Shown: positions 33,121 to 41,522 of the stretch, piece after piece
Position numbering within the stretch: the stretch's first letter is position 1
How the letters are laid out: every line of letters starts with the position of its first letter
Assembly (NCBI GenBank): GCA_040219515.1
Contig: JAVJSI010000014.1
Coordinates: 367,093-431,092, forward strand
Direction of reading: 5' to 3'
Length of the DNA: 64,000 bases
Source of the DNA: Acidimicrobiales bacterium
Lineage (GTDB): Bacteria > Actinomycetota > Acidimicrobiia > Acidimicrobiales > Aldehydirespiratoraceae
Position numbers and translations under genes: made by a program
Notes under the pieces: model-generated
The model's database searches: none
What the model was told of the DNA's origin: nothing
Seen by the model: the letters and a program-made list of their open reading frames with translations, nothing else

Positions 33121-34314
33121 ATGGCGGGCCCACTCGACGGCATCCGGATCATCGACCTGAGCCAGATGGCGTCGGGTCCCTACGCCACGGCGCAACTCGC
33201 CGACCAGGGGGCTGACGTCATCAAGGTCGAACCCCTGGGCCTGGGCGACGCGCTGCGGGCGTTTCCGTCGTTCGCGAAGGGCGGCGTCGCCGCCGTCGTG
33301 GCCACGACCAATCGGGGCAAACGGTCGATCAGCCTCGACCTCACCACCGACGCCGGTGTCGAGGTCATCCGCACCCTCACGAACGACGCCGACGTCTTCG
33401 TGCAGAACTTCCGGCCCGGTGTCGTCGAACGCATGGGCCTCGACCCGGCCGAACTGCGGGCCGACAACCCGCGGCTGATCACGACGTCCATCAACGGCTA
33501 CGGCCTCGAGGGGCCGATGTGCGACAGCCCGGTGCTGGACCCCGTCATCCAGGCCATCACCGGCCACGTCGCGTTCCAGGTCAACCCGAAGATCCCGTTC
33601 CCCGACCTCGTGCGCAACGTCATCGTCGACAAGTCGACCGCCTGCTTCGTCGCCCAGGCCATCACCGCTGCGCTGTTCCACCGGGAGCGATCGGGCGAGG
33701 GCCAACACATCGATCTGTCGATGGTCGACGCTTCGCTCAACTTCTTCTGGCTCGACGGGATGATGAGCGAGACGTTCCTCGATGACGACGTCGTCGGTGG
33801 GATGACCATCGCGGACCTCTACTCGCTGACCGAGTGCGCCGACGGGCAGATCGTGTACTTCGCCGGCACGATTCCCCAACGCATGGGGTTGTTCCGCGCC
33901 GTCGGGCACCCGGAATGGTGCGATGACGAACGCTTCAACGGGAACGACCTGGCCCTGCACCCCGAGAACTTCCAGCTGCTCGGTTCGCTGATGGAAGAGG
34001 CGTTCGCCGCGCTTCCTGCGGTCGAGGCGACGAGGGCGCTCATGGACAACGACGTGCCCTGTGGGCGGGTCACCCCAGTCGCCGACGTGCCCCACCACGA
34101 ACAGGTCGTGGCCAACGATTCGCTCATCGAGTTCGACGATCCTGCCGCGGGCCGGGTGCGTCAACCCCGCCCCGCGGCCCGCTTCGGCACGACGCCCAAC
34201 GACCCCACCTGGCGCATCCCGCTGCTCGGCCAGCACACCGACGAGATCCTGTCCGAAGGCGGCTTCGACGAGGCGGCCATCGAGACCCTCCGAGCCGACG
34301 GCGTGATCGTCTGA
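33121..34314 (+). CDS. Class III CoA-transferase (CaiB/BaiF family)
   Basis: 397 residues. LDGIRIIDLSQMASGPYATAQLADQGADVIKVEPLG opens the family fold. NRGKRSISLDL and the block NVIVDKSTACFVAQAITAALFHRERSGEGQHIDLSMVDA contain the region of the catalytic Asp (here in VDKSTA). CaiB-type enzymes move CoA between carboxylic acids such as carnitine, formate/oxalate or bile acids. It follows the coiled-coil gene by 7 bp. Its CTGA junction with the downstream membrane-protein gene is noted separately. Donor and acceptor unknown. Confidence 0.88.
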   Translation: MAGPLDGIRIIDLSQMASGPYATAQLADQGADVIKVEPLGLGDALRAFPSFAKGGVAAVVATTNRGKRSISLDLTTDAGVEVIRTLTNDADVFVQNFRPGVVERMGLDPAELRADNPRLITTSINGYGLEGPMCDSPVLDPVIQAITGHVAFQVNPKIPFPDLVRNVIVDKSTACFVAQAITAALFHRERSGEGQHIDLSMVDASLNFFWLDGMMSETFLDDDVVGGMTIADLYSLTECADGQIVYFAGTIPQRMGLFRAVGHPEWCDDERFNGNDLALHPENFQLLGSLMEEAFAALPAVEATRALMDNDVPCGRVTPVADVPHHEQVVANDSLIEFDDPAAGRVRQPRPAARFGTTPNDPTWRIPLLGQHTDEILSEGGFDEAAIETLRADGVIV

Positions 34315-34616
34315 GTCCTTCACCCTCCGACCCGAAACCGCCCACGCTCGGGCTGCGTTGGTGGTTCGAGAGCCGCGAGACGGGCCGGGTCACCGTGGCC
34401 CAGTTCCCGAACTGGCCGCTGTTCGCAGTGGGCATCGCCTGGATCGTCGGCCGGCTGGCCGACGACGGTTCCCGCATCGCCGACCTCGCGTCCACCGCCA
34501 CGATCGTGCTCTGGGCCCTCTGGGGTGCCGACGAACTCCTCCGGGGCGTCAACCCCTGGCGCCGTCTCCTCGGCGCCGTGGTTCTCGGGTGGCAGCTCGC
34601 CGGGCTGCTCACCTGA
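34311..34616 (+). CDS. Small membrane protein, likely starting at a CTG or downstream GTG
   Basis: Two hydrophobic helices (about PLFAVGIAWIVGRL and ASTATIVLWALWGADELL) and a basic NPWRR loop. The first canonical start, GTG at 34395, would give 73 residues beginning VAQFPNWPL. In-frame sequence upstream encodes RWWFESRETGRVT, which looks like part of the same domain: the WFE...ETGRxxVAQFPN pattern reads continuously. The only start-like codon before it is CTG at 34311, which forms a CTGA overlap with the preceding stop codon. I give the long form, with the GTG form as alternative. Function unknown. Confidence 0.5.
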   Translation: MSPSPSDPKPPTLGLRWWFESRETGRVTVAQFPNWPLFAVGIAWIVGRLADDGSRIADLASTATIVLWALWGADELLRGVNPWRRLLGAVVLGWQLAGLLT

Positions 34617-34630
34617 GGGACTCCGGCGGC

Positions 34631-35347
34631 CTACCGGGGAATGTCGTCGCCCAGCGGCCCCGAGGGCAGGTGGATCCAGCCCTCGACGGCGGCGAACGCC
34701 GCGTCGTCAGCCGGTGGCGGCCTGGTTGCGCCCTGTGTCGCGAGACCGGCGAGGTACGCGCAGAGTACGGCGTCGAGGTCGTCGTCGCAGTCGAGGACTC
34801 GAGGGGCGAACGGACCGAAGTCGATCACCGGTGCGAGTTCGGCGACGATCCTCTCGCGAACGGGAAGGCCCTTCGTCCGCTTGTAAGCCCGTGACGGCAG
34901 GCCCCACTTGGCCAGAGCGCCGCCCGGGTACACCTCGTAGACCCCATCGGTCCCGCTGCGATCGAAGGCCGGTCCCCGCAGCCGTTCGAGGAGCCGAACG
35001 CAGCGAAAGGCGACGATCGCGAGCTTGTCGGTGGAGACCGAGAGCGGTTGTTTGCCGGTTTCCCTCCATGCGAACACGTCGGTGCGGCGCATCCGAAGCT
35101 CCTCCGACGTCGTACCGGTCAGCGTGGACTCGGTGGTCGCCTGCCGCCGGACCAGGTCGACGAAGCCCAACGGCCACCCGAACGGCGAGTCGATGCCGAC
35201 GGCGTCCGCTCCCTGGCACCATTCGACGATCAGGTCGTCATCGGCGGCCGAGTCGATGGCGACGACCGCCGGCCGCTCGTCCCACGCCATCTCGCAGACG
35301 CTCGTGCGGGCCGGCTGGGCGCCCAGGTCGACGCCGATCAGACGCAT
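34631..35347 (-). CDS. DUF429-family protein (predicted RNase H-like fold)
   Basis: 238 residues. It opens RLIGVDLGAQPARTSVCEMAW, the Asp-containing strand of an RNase H-like fold. The IDSPFGWPLGFVDLVRR motif, RMRRTDVFAWRETGKQPL, YPGGALAKWGLP and DDDLDAVLCAYLAG follow, all in the order known for DUF429 proteins. The clustered acidic residues could bind metal, so a nuclease activity is often suggested for the family, without proof. It stands alone, flanked by a convergent membrane-protein gene and followed by a same-strand methyltransferase. Confidence 0.8.
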   Translation of the reverse strand: MRLIGVDLGAQPARTSVCEMAWDERPAVVAIDSAADDDLIVEWCQGADAVGIDSPFGWPLGFVDLVRRQATTESTLTGTTSEELRMRRTDVFAWRETGKQPLSVSTDKLAIVAFRCVRLLERLRGPAFDRSGTDGVYEVYPGGALAKWGLPSRAYKRTKGLPVRERIVAELAPVIDFGPFAPRVLDCDDDLDAVLCAYLAGLATQGATRPPPADDAAFAAVEGWIHLPSGPLGDDIPR

Positions 35348-35362
35348 GAATCTCCCAACCTC

Positions 35363-36199
35363 TCAGTTCGCCGACTTCTCGCAGATCATCTCGACCGGCG
35401 CGATGTGGCCGCCGCCCACTGCGGCGACCATGTTCGCGATCTTCGTCGGCGCCTCGGATCCCATGATCAGGTGAAGGCCCAACGGCGCCGGACCACCGGC
35501 CTGGGCTCGGCGCGCCGCGATCTGGGTGAAGAACTCCACCGCGAACCCGGCCCGGTCGCGTTCGGCGGTGATCACGAATCCGGCGTCGGCCAAGTGCTCG
35601 CGGTAGTCGGCCGGCGCGGCGAGAAAGCTGGTGGACGAGTCACCGGCCCACGGCACCGGGAACTCGGGACCCACGTCATCGGTCGCCATGATGTCGTAGA
35701 GCCCGAATCGCCCGCCGGGCGCGAGCACGCGGGCGATTTCACTGAACAGGCTCGCCTTGTCCTCGATGTTCATACCCACGTGCAGCTGCACGGCGCGGTC
35801 GAAGTGGCCGTCGGGAAACGGCATGTCGAGCGCGCTGCCGTTGGTGAGGTGCACTCGCTCCTCGAGGCCCGTCCAGCGGTTCAGTTCCTCGCCCACTGCC
35901 GTGTAGGCGGGCGTGAGATCGATGCCGGTGACATCGGCACCGAACGTGGAGGCGATGAATCGAGCGGTGCCGCCGATTCCGCAGCCGACGTCGAGCACCC
36001 GATGGGAGGCGTCGATCTCGATCCGGGCGCACAGCTCGGTCGCAGCCGGACGGCCTCCCACGTGGAACTCGTCGACCGGCGCGAGAAGGTCGACGGTGGC
36101 CGTGCCGGGATCCAAGCCGAGTTCGGCCAGTCCGGCGGCGATCGCCTGCAGCAGGTCGGTTCCGCCATAATGGTCGATCACGTCGGACTCGTCGCTCAT
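35363..36199 (-). CDS. SAM-dependent methyltransferase (class I)
   Basis: 278 residues. Motif I VLDVGCGIGGTARFIA (68-83), motif II GIDLTPAYT (92-100), the acidic post-II loop NGSALDMPFPDGHFDRAV, and motif III APGGRFGLYDIM form a complete class I methyltransferase. The arrangement resembles the small-molecule (sarcosine/glycine or sterol-type) N- or C-methyltransferases. The ATG at 36199 begins the helical cap (MSDESDVIDHYGGTDLLQAI). The transcript may continue into the DUF429 gene 15 bp downstream. Substrate unknown. Confidence 0.88.
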   Translation of the reverse strand: MSDESDVIDHYGGTDLLQAIAAGLAELGLDPGTATVDLLAPVDEFHVGGRPAATELCARIEIDASHRVLDVGCGIGGTARFIASTFGADVTGIDLTPAYTAVGEELNRWTGLEERVHLTNGSALDMPFPDGHFDRAVQLHVGMNIEDKASLFSEIARVLAPGGRFGLYDIMATDDVGPEFPVPWAGDSSTSFLAAPADYREHLADAGFVITAERDRAGFAVEFFTQIAARRAQAGGPAPLGLHLIMGSEAPTKIANMVAAVGGGHIAPVEMICEKSAN

Positions 36200-36284
36200 T
36201 CGGTCAGTCTTCCCGACACGACGCCGGGCGGCGACTCCAGCGCCGCGTCTTGACCCGACGCGACCCGCGCAGTAGCGCGGTGGG

Positions 36285-38147
36285 ATGTTGTTGGCGGCAG
36301 CCCAGTCGATCGATCCGAATCCCCTCGTGCTCACGATGGCCCTGGTGGCGGTCGGCGCGGCCGCGGTGGTGCTCACCGGCCTCTGGGCGGCCACCCGACC
36401 ACCCCGGCCCGAGCCCGGGCCGACCAGCACCGACGAGGGCACCGAGCCGCCCGCCATCGTCGACCTGCTGACGGGCGGTTTCGAGGTGGAGGACGATGCC
36501 GTGCCGGCCACCGTGGTCGATCTCGCCGCACGGCGCTGGTTCCACATCGAAGAGGTGGCCGGCGGCAACGTGATCATTCGCCTTCGGAGCCGGGAGGGCC
36601 GCGGTGAACTGACCCCCTACGAGCAGCGGCTGATGCGACACATCGAGAAGCACGCAGTCGACGGCATCGCGCCGGCGGCCGCGCTCACGATCGGTCCCGA
36701 GGGTGTCTCGAGGCGGTGGTGGAAGGGTTTCGTCCGCGAGGTCAATCGCCACGGTCGCGACCTGGGGCTGTGTCGGCGCCGCTGGGATTTCGTCCACCTG
36801 GCGATCCTGTGGCTGCCGATCGGGGCGGCATTCGTGCTGCTCTACCTCACGACGGCCACCGCCGACCGGGTGGAGACCACCGGTGGTTGGGGCGAGCCCG
36901 GCTCTGTGCTCACCATGTTCGGGTTCGCGGCGGCCATCGCGCTGTCGGCGATCGCGAAACGGATCACGTCCTCGGATGCGCAGGCCGAGACCGAGGCGGG
37001 CATGGCCGCGGCGTCCCGCTGGCTGGGCGTGCGCGAATATCTGGCCGAGACCGGCTCGTTCGACGAGGCCGGTGCCGCGTCGGTTGTCATCTGGGAACGA
37101 CGGCTCGCCTACGCCACGGCCATGGGCCTCGCTCCGGTGGTGCAACGACAGCTTCCGTTCGAGACCGAACACGACCGACACGCCTGGAGCCTGGCCACCG
37201 GGCACTGGCGACGAGTGAAGATCCGCTACGTCTCGCTGCGTCCTGGCTGGGGTGAGGCACCGTGGTGGGTCGCCATCGGCGGCGCCATCCAGACGGCGCT
37301 GCTCGTTGTGGTGGCGTGGGTCGGGCTCTCGTTGGCCCGTGAGGACTTCGATGTCGCCGAGCTGCCGCAGGGGATGCAGGACTGGCTGCCGCTGGTCGGC
37401 ACCGTGGCGGCCGCGATCGCGGCAGTGGTGATGGTGTGGACGGCGAGCAAGGTGGTCCTCGGCCTGTCCGACCTGTTCCCCCGCCGAGAAGTGGAGGGTG
37501 TGCTGGTGCGGCGCCGTGAGCACCGGACCGGGCATCGCCTTCCCAAGGTGGTCCAGTGGGCGATCTGGTCGGGTCGGGACTCCGGCGGGATGTCGCGAGA
37601 CCGCCAACGCAAGCGCCGCTACATGCTCGCCATCGACGACGGATCCGACGACCGCATCGTCGCCTACCAGTGCCGTGCCCGGATCTTCCGTGCCGTACAG
37701 CAGGGCGCAACCGTCAGAGCGAGGGTGTCGCCCCGCCTCGGCTATGTGGCGTCGATCGAACAGCTCTCGGCGCCGCCGGTCAGCGGTGAGGCCACCGTGG
37801 TCCACGAGCTCGTGGAGGATGTCGCCGGGCGGGCCACCGCGGCGGCGGGTGCCTTCGCGGCGCAGATCGGTGAACGCTTCGGACAGCTCGAGACCATGGT
37901 CGACGAGAACGGCGAGCCGCTGCTCGATCGACGCGACGAGGACGGCCGCTCGATGCGCGAATCGCTGGCCGATGCCCAGGCGCAGCTCCGAGAACTGCAG
38001 ATGCGGGCGCCGGTCGGCGGCGCCCGTGACTCTGCCGGTGCCGGTGTGCTCGGCGGGCTCATGAACAGCGTCGCCGCCTCGCTCCGCAACCTCGAGACGG
38101 CGGGGGCCGATACGGCGCGGGCCGAGGCAGATCAGGCCGAAGAGTGA
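36285..38147 (+). CDS. DUF2207-type multi-pass membrane protein
   Basis: 620 residues. One N-terminal helix (about 13-36), a DUF2207-like soluble segment (about 55-150, including PPAIVDLLTGGFEVEDDAVPATVVDLAARRWFHIEE), two helices (about 170-188 and 207-222), two more (about 330-350 and 368-390), and a cytoplasmic tail of about 230 residues ending in Ala/Glu-rich helices. The PPAIVDLLT...VVDLAARRWFHIEE block is that of DUF2207 proteins, which link to peptidoglycan or envelope stress. The final helices resemble a coiled coil. It overlaps the sulfotransferase gene by 4 bp. Confidence 0.8.
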   Translation: MLLAAAQSIDPNPLVLTMALVAVGAAAVVLTGLWAATRPPRPEPGPTSTDEGTEPPAIVDLLTGGFEVEDDAVPATVVDLAARRWFHIEEVAGGNVIIRLRSREGRGELTPYEQRLMRHIEKHAVDGIAPAAALTIGPEGVSRRWWKGFVREVNRHGRDLGLCRRRWDFVHLAILWLPIGAAFVLLYLTTATADRVETTGGWGEPGSVLTMFGFAAAIALSAIAKRITSSDAQAETEAGMAAASRWLGVREYLAETGSFDEAGAASVVIWERRLAYATAMGLAPVVQRQLPFETEHDRHAWSLATGHWRRVKIRYVSLRPGWGEAPWWVAIGGAIQTALLVVVAWVGLSLAREDFDVAELPQGMQDWLPLVGTVAAAIAAVVMVWTASKVVLGLSDLFPRREVEGVLVRRREHRTGHRLPKVVQWAIWSGRDSGGMSRDRQRKRRYMLAIDDGSDDRIVAYQCRARIFRAVQQGATVRARVSPRLGYVASIEQLSAPPVSGEATVVHELVEDVAGRATAAAGAFAAQIGERFGQLETMVDENGEPLLDRRDEDGRSMRESLADAQAQLRELQMRAPVGGARDSAGAGVLGGLMNSVAASLRNLETAGADTARAEADQAEE

Positions 38148-38878
38148 AGGTCATCGGCTCCGGTTTCGGGCGCACGGGCACGCTCTCGATGAAGCACGCC
38201 CTCGAGGATCTCGGCGTCGGGCCCTGCTACCACATGGAGGAAGTGCCCCGACACCGCGGCCACGTCGGTGTGTGGCACGCAGCCGGTCGTGGCGAGCCAG
38301 TCGATTGGTCGCGCCTGTTCGCCGGGTTCGAGTCGGCCGTCGACTTCCCGGCCAGCGTCGTCTATCGCGACCTGATGGAGGCCTTCCCCGACGCCAAGGT
38401 CGTGCACACCGTGCGCGACCCCGACCGTTGGTACGAGTCCACGTTCGAGACGATCTACCAGGCCCGCACCCTGGCGCCGGCCTGGGTGCTCCGATCCGTG
38501 CCCGCGGCCCGTCGATTCTTCGAGATGGTCGAGATGCTGGTGTGGGACGGCGTGTTCGACGGCCGGTTCACCGACCGCGAGTTCGCGCTGCGTCGCTACC
38601 GGGAATGGACGGCCGAGGTGATCGCCACCGTTTCACCCGAACGCCTGCTCGTGTTCGACGTGCGTGACGGCTGGGAGCCCCTGTGCGCGTTCCTCGACCT
38701 GCCCGTTCCCGCTCACGACTTCCCCAACGTCAACGATCGCGAGTCGATGCTGCGGCGGTTCCGGGTGATCCGCACCGCCACCCGTGCCGCCCCGTTCGTC
38801 GGGGCCGCGCTCGTAGCCGGCGTCAGCCGGCTCGGCCGGCGGGCCGTGTCGACCAGTAGCTGCCGACGCGCTCGGTGA
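38144..38878 (+). CDS. Sulfotransferase-family protein (P-loop type)
   Basis: 244 residues. The N-terminal loop GSGFGRTGTLSMKHALEDLG is the 5'-phosphosulfate-binding P-loop of the Sulfotransfer_4-like family. VVHTVRDPDRWYESTFETIY carries the 3'-phosphate-binding Arg and Ser, and ERLLVFDVRDGWEPLCAFLDLPVP is the conserved C-terminal block. GTG start overlapping the previous stop. Its final 56 bp overlap the convergent CHAD gene. The acceptor molecule is unknown. Confidence 0.82.
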   Translation: MKVIGSGFGRTGTLSMKHALEDLGVGPCYHMEEVPRHRGHVGVWHAAGRGEPVDWSRLFAGFESAVDFPASVVYRDLMEAFPDAKVVHTVRDPDRWYESTFETIYQARTLAPAWVLRSVPAARRFFEMVEMLVWDGVFDGRFTDREFALRRYREWTAEVIATVSPERLLVFDVRDGWEPLCAFLDLPVPAHDFPNVNDRESMLRRFRVIRTATRAAPFVGAALVAGVSRLGRRAVSTSSCRRAR

Positions 38879-39830
38879 ACGCGTCGGACGACTCGGCGTA
38901 GAGCCGGCCGGCGAGCGTGGTGGCGATCGACATCAGCTCGGCGCACTCGTGGACGCACAGGGAATCGACCACCGCAGTGGTGGCCTCGTCGACCACGACG
39001 TCGGAGGCGACCGCATGGCGCAGCGCCGCGAACTGCTCGTACTCGGCCAGCACGTCGGCCAGGTCCGTGGCCGACGCAACGGTGGCGGCCATCACCTCGG
39101 GCCACGCGCCGCTCAGCAGCTCGATCTGGTGGGACAGGTCGGCCACGCGTCGACGCCACTTGGCGATCTTCGGTGTGTCGGCCGAGGCCTGCTTTGCGCC
39201 CTTGCGGTAGGCCCGCTCGAGCCCGGTGGCGAACGAGTCGAACGCGTCCGAGACCGGCGCCTTGCCCTGCACCGACGCGTCGATCGGCCAGGCCGCGAAC
39301 CGGGCCCGCGCCCGCCGCAGCTGCTGGAGCCAGTGGTCGCGTTCGCCCCCCGGCTGCACGGCCGCGAGCTGCTGGATGCGACGCAGCTGGTAGCGGTGCA
39401 GCAGCTGATCGCGCAGCTCCGACAGCGCTTCGGGACGCAAAGCCCGGTCGTAGCGGGCCCGCAGCTCGTCGAGCGCGTGGATCTCGGCGGCCCCGTCGGT
39501 GAGCCCGGCGAGAAACGTGCGCGTGTCGGCGAGTACCTCGAGTTCGGCATCGCAGGTGTCGTGGCCGATCGACGGCCGCACGAGCCGCAGCAGGGCCTCG
39601 ATGCGGCCGAGCGCCGCCGACGCGGAGGTCGCCGCCTCCCCGATCTCCGCGTGCGGGTCGGCCAACGTGTTGATGGCGATGGTGAACTGATGGGTGGTGA
39701 TCCGGTGGAGGGCCGCCGCCACCGACTCGCCCGAGCAGATGACGTGGGGTTCGGCCACCAGGTCGGGCAGGTAGCGGCGCCGAGCCATGAGCCCGGCGAC
39801 CCGGCGGCCGAGGTCGAGCACGAGACTCAT
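38823..39830 (-). CDS. CHAD-domain protein
   Basis: 335 residues, rich in helices with many His, Arg and Lys (for example LHRITTHQFTIAINTL, then RIEALLRLVRPSIGHD). The pattern of two helical bundles rich in basic residues is that of CHAD domains, which bind polyphosphate. Start ATG at 39830 lies inside a 17-nt tandem repeat (39828-39895), and the sequence right upstream contains further ATGA units. It follows the CHAD-CYTH protein gene on the same strand, so the two are likely co-expressed. The domain keeps several paired basic residues (for instance KWRRRVADLSHQ). Confidence 0.8.
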   Translation of the reverse strand: MSLVLDLGRRVAGLMARRRYLPDLVAEPHVICSGESVAAALHRITTHQFTIAINTLADPHAEIGEAATSASAALGRIEALLRLVRPSIGHDTCDAELEVLADTRTFLAGLTDGAAEIHALDELRARYDRALRPEALSELRDQLLHRYQLRRIQQLAAVQPGGERDHWLQQLRRARARFAAWPIDASVQGKAPVSDAFDSFATGLERAYRKGAKQASADTPKIAKWRRRVADLSHQIELLSGAWPEVMAATVASATDLADVLAEYEQFAALRHAVASDVVVDEATTAVVDSLCVHECAELMSIATTLAGRLYAESSDAFTERVGSYWSTRPAGRAG

Positions 39831-39895
39831 CGAACGACCCTGCTCATCGAACGACCCTGCTCACCGGAAGACCCTGCTCATCGAACGACCGGGTG
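39828..39895 (-). repeat. Four tandem 17-nt units spanning a stop/start junction
   Basis: Units at 39828-39844, 39845-39861, 39862-39878 and 39879-39895 share catcgaacgaccctgct (plus strand). The third has three substitutions and the last differs at its end. On the minus strand each unit carries ATGA or GTGA after GGTCGTTCG or a variant. The CHAD-CYTH stop TGA (39846-39844) lies in the second unit and the CHAD start ATG (39830-39828) in the first. Between them ATG-AGC-AGG-GTC-GTT-CGA-TGA forms a six-codon mini-ORF. Confidence 0.85.
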
Positions 39896-41427
39896 TCGGT
39901 GGCCAGCGCGGCGTTGGTGTAGCTGTCGTCGTCGGTCACTTCGAGGCCGAACCAGCTGGGTGGGCTGAACGCCGTCATCGCCGGCACCGACTCGAACTCG
40001 ACCTCGGCCATCACGAGTCCCTCGAGGTGTCCGTGGAACACGTCGAGCTCGATGATGTGCGGGCCGTACGGAATGCGGTGACGCGTCTTTCGGATGCGTC
40101 GCCCCCGGGTCGCCGTCCACGCGGCGATGAACTCGTCCTCGTCGATCGGCCACTCGAGCTCGGTGCGCGACGCACCTCGCCCGGCCTTGATGGTGAGCGT
40201 GCGGCCGCCGGCGGCGTCGTCACGGACCCGGACGGCGACCGAGTCGTCGATGGCCAGATAGCCCTGGCGGAGTTCGACGCCGTCGTTGCCGAGCATCGGC
40301 AGACGGTCGACGAGGTACTTCCGCTCGTGCTCCATCGTGGACGGGCGGACCGACGCGGCTTCCGGGACCGGTGCCGCTTCCGGAGCTGGTGCCGCAACGG
40401 GCTCCGGGGCCGGGGCCGGGGCGCTGTCCGTGGTGGGTTCTGGTGCCACATCGGGGGCCGGGCAGAGGGGTCGTTCGTCGCGCGTCAGCTCGGCGATGCC
40501 GCCGGTGGGCAGTTCGGGCCCGCGGCTGACGGTGGCGATCCAGTACGCCTCGATGCGGCGCACGAAGGCGTCGGGGTGTTCGGCGAACAGTGTCGCCCCG
40601 AGCCGTATCGCCCTGCCGCGGAGGTCGGCCTGTTGCTCGGCGGCCAACCTCCGGGCCGCCTTCGCGTCGGACTTGCCACCGAAGCTCGACGGGTCGTCCT
40701 TCAGCGCGGTGATGAGCAGCGAGAGGTCGTGGTCGTCGCCCAAGGCCTCGGCGAGGTCGCCCAGGCCCACGGCATAGGCGTTCAACACGCTCGGCGCGGC
40801 CCGCTCGACCAGCCGCATCTGATACCAGAGATGCTTGACCGACGTGCGCCAGTCGTGGGATCGCTTGTCGGTGGGGTCCTTGTCGATCCGGCGGAAACCC
40901 TTGCGGGCCTGGCGGTAGGAGCGGGCGATGCCGACCCCGAGAACATCGAAGTCATCGGGGATGTCCCAGCTCTTGACCCGCTTGCGGCTGGCCTTGAGGA
41001 GCAGGCGGGCCGCGATGACCCGTGGGTCGTCGGGGTCGAGCCCGCGGACGGTCTGGTGGGCGGTGGTCGTCTGCGTGGCCCGCAGCACGTCGAGCGCGTC
41101 GTCGTCGGAACGGCCCTGGCGCTCGCGCAGGTCGTCGAACGTGTTGCGCATCGCGTGGGCGTCGCGGATCGGTGCCAGCATCTCGGCCGCGGCCTGCACC
41201 GATGCGTTGAACAGGTGGTACTCGCTGCCGATGGCGGGCCGCACGAGCCGGGCGACGGCGCGCACCTCCTTGCACCGCTTGCGGATGTCGTGGACCATGC
41301 GGTCGACGTCGTCGGGGCGGGACGGGTCGAGGTCGTCGAGCAGGCGGATGGCGATCTTCATTCGCTCGCGGACGACGCGCGGCACTTCGTGACCGAGTGA
41401 CTCCGATGGCTCCAACACGAACGGCAC
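39844..41427 (-). CDS. CHAD domain fused to a C-terminal CYTH domain
   Basis: 527 residues. Residues 1-300 form a CHAD domain (for example RERMKIAIRLLDDL and MVHDIRKRCKEVRAVARLVRP, Lys/Arg/His-rich). A Pro/Ala/Glu linker (about 320-365) leads to a CYTH domain starting EHERKYLVDRLP, with ExExK (HERKYLV), GYLAIDD and RVRDDA...LTIKAGRGA marking the tunnel that binds triphosphate. Usually CYTH precedes CHAD; here the order is reversed. GTG start with a GCAGGAGG ribosome site fixes the N-terminus. The last residues (SRVVR) are encoded by the 17-nt repeat. Confidence 0.88.
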   Translation of the reverse strand: MPFVLEPSESLGHEVPRVVRERMKIAIRLLDDLDPSRPDDVDRMVHDIRKRCKEVRAVARLVRPAIGSEYHLFNASVQAAAEMLAPIRDAHAMRNTFDDLRERQGRSDDDALDVLRATQTTTAHQTVRGLDPDDPRVIAARLLLKASRKRVKSWDIPDDFDVLGVGIARSYRQARKGFRRIDKDPTDKRSHDWRTSVKHLWYQMRLVERAAPSVLNAYAVGLGDLAEALGDDHDLSLLITALKDDPSSFGGKSDAKAARRLAAEQQADLRGRAIRLGATLFAEHPDAFVRRIEAYWIATVSRGPELPTGGIAELTRDERPLCPAPDVAPEPTTDSAPAPAPEPVAAPAPEAAPVPEAASVRPSTMEHERKYLVDRLPMLGNDGVELRQGYLAIDDSVAVRVRDDAAGGRTLTIKAGRGASRTELEWPIDEDEFIAAWTATRGRRIRKTRHRIPYGPHIIELDVFHGHLEGLVMAEVEFESVPAMTAFSPPSWFGLEVTDDDSYTNAALATDTRSFDEQGLPVSRVVR

Positions 41428-41522
41428 CGAGCCTCCTGCCCAACTGACTCGCCGAAGAGGAGATCCTACCGGTCGTGCTCGCCGGGCCAAGTCGGGGTGT
41501 CGTGGTGAGGTGCGCCGGTGGG

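Noticed and set aside
38823..38878. 56-bp overlap of sulfotransferase and CHAD genes as evidence of a wrong stop
   Set aside because: Both reading frames keep family-like sequence close to the ends, and convergent overlaps of this size are not rare in dense genomes.
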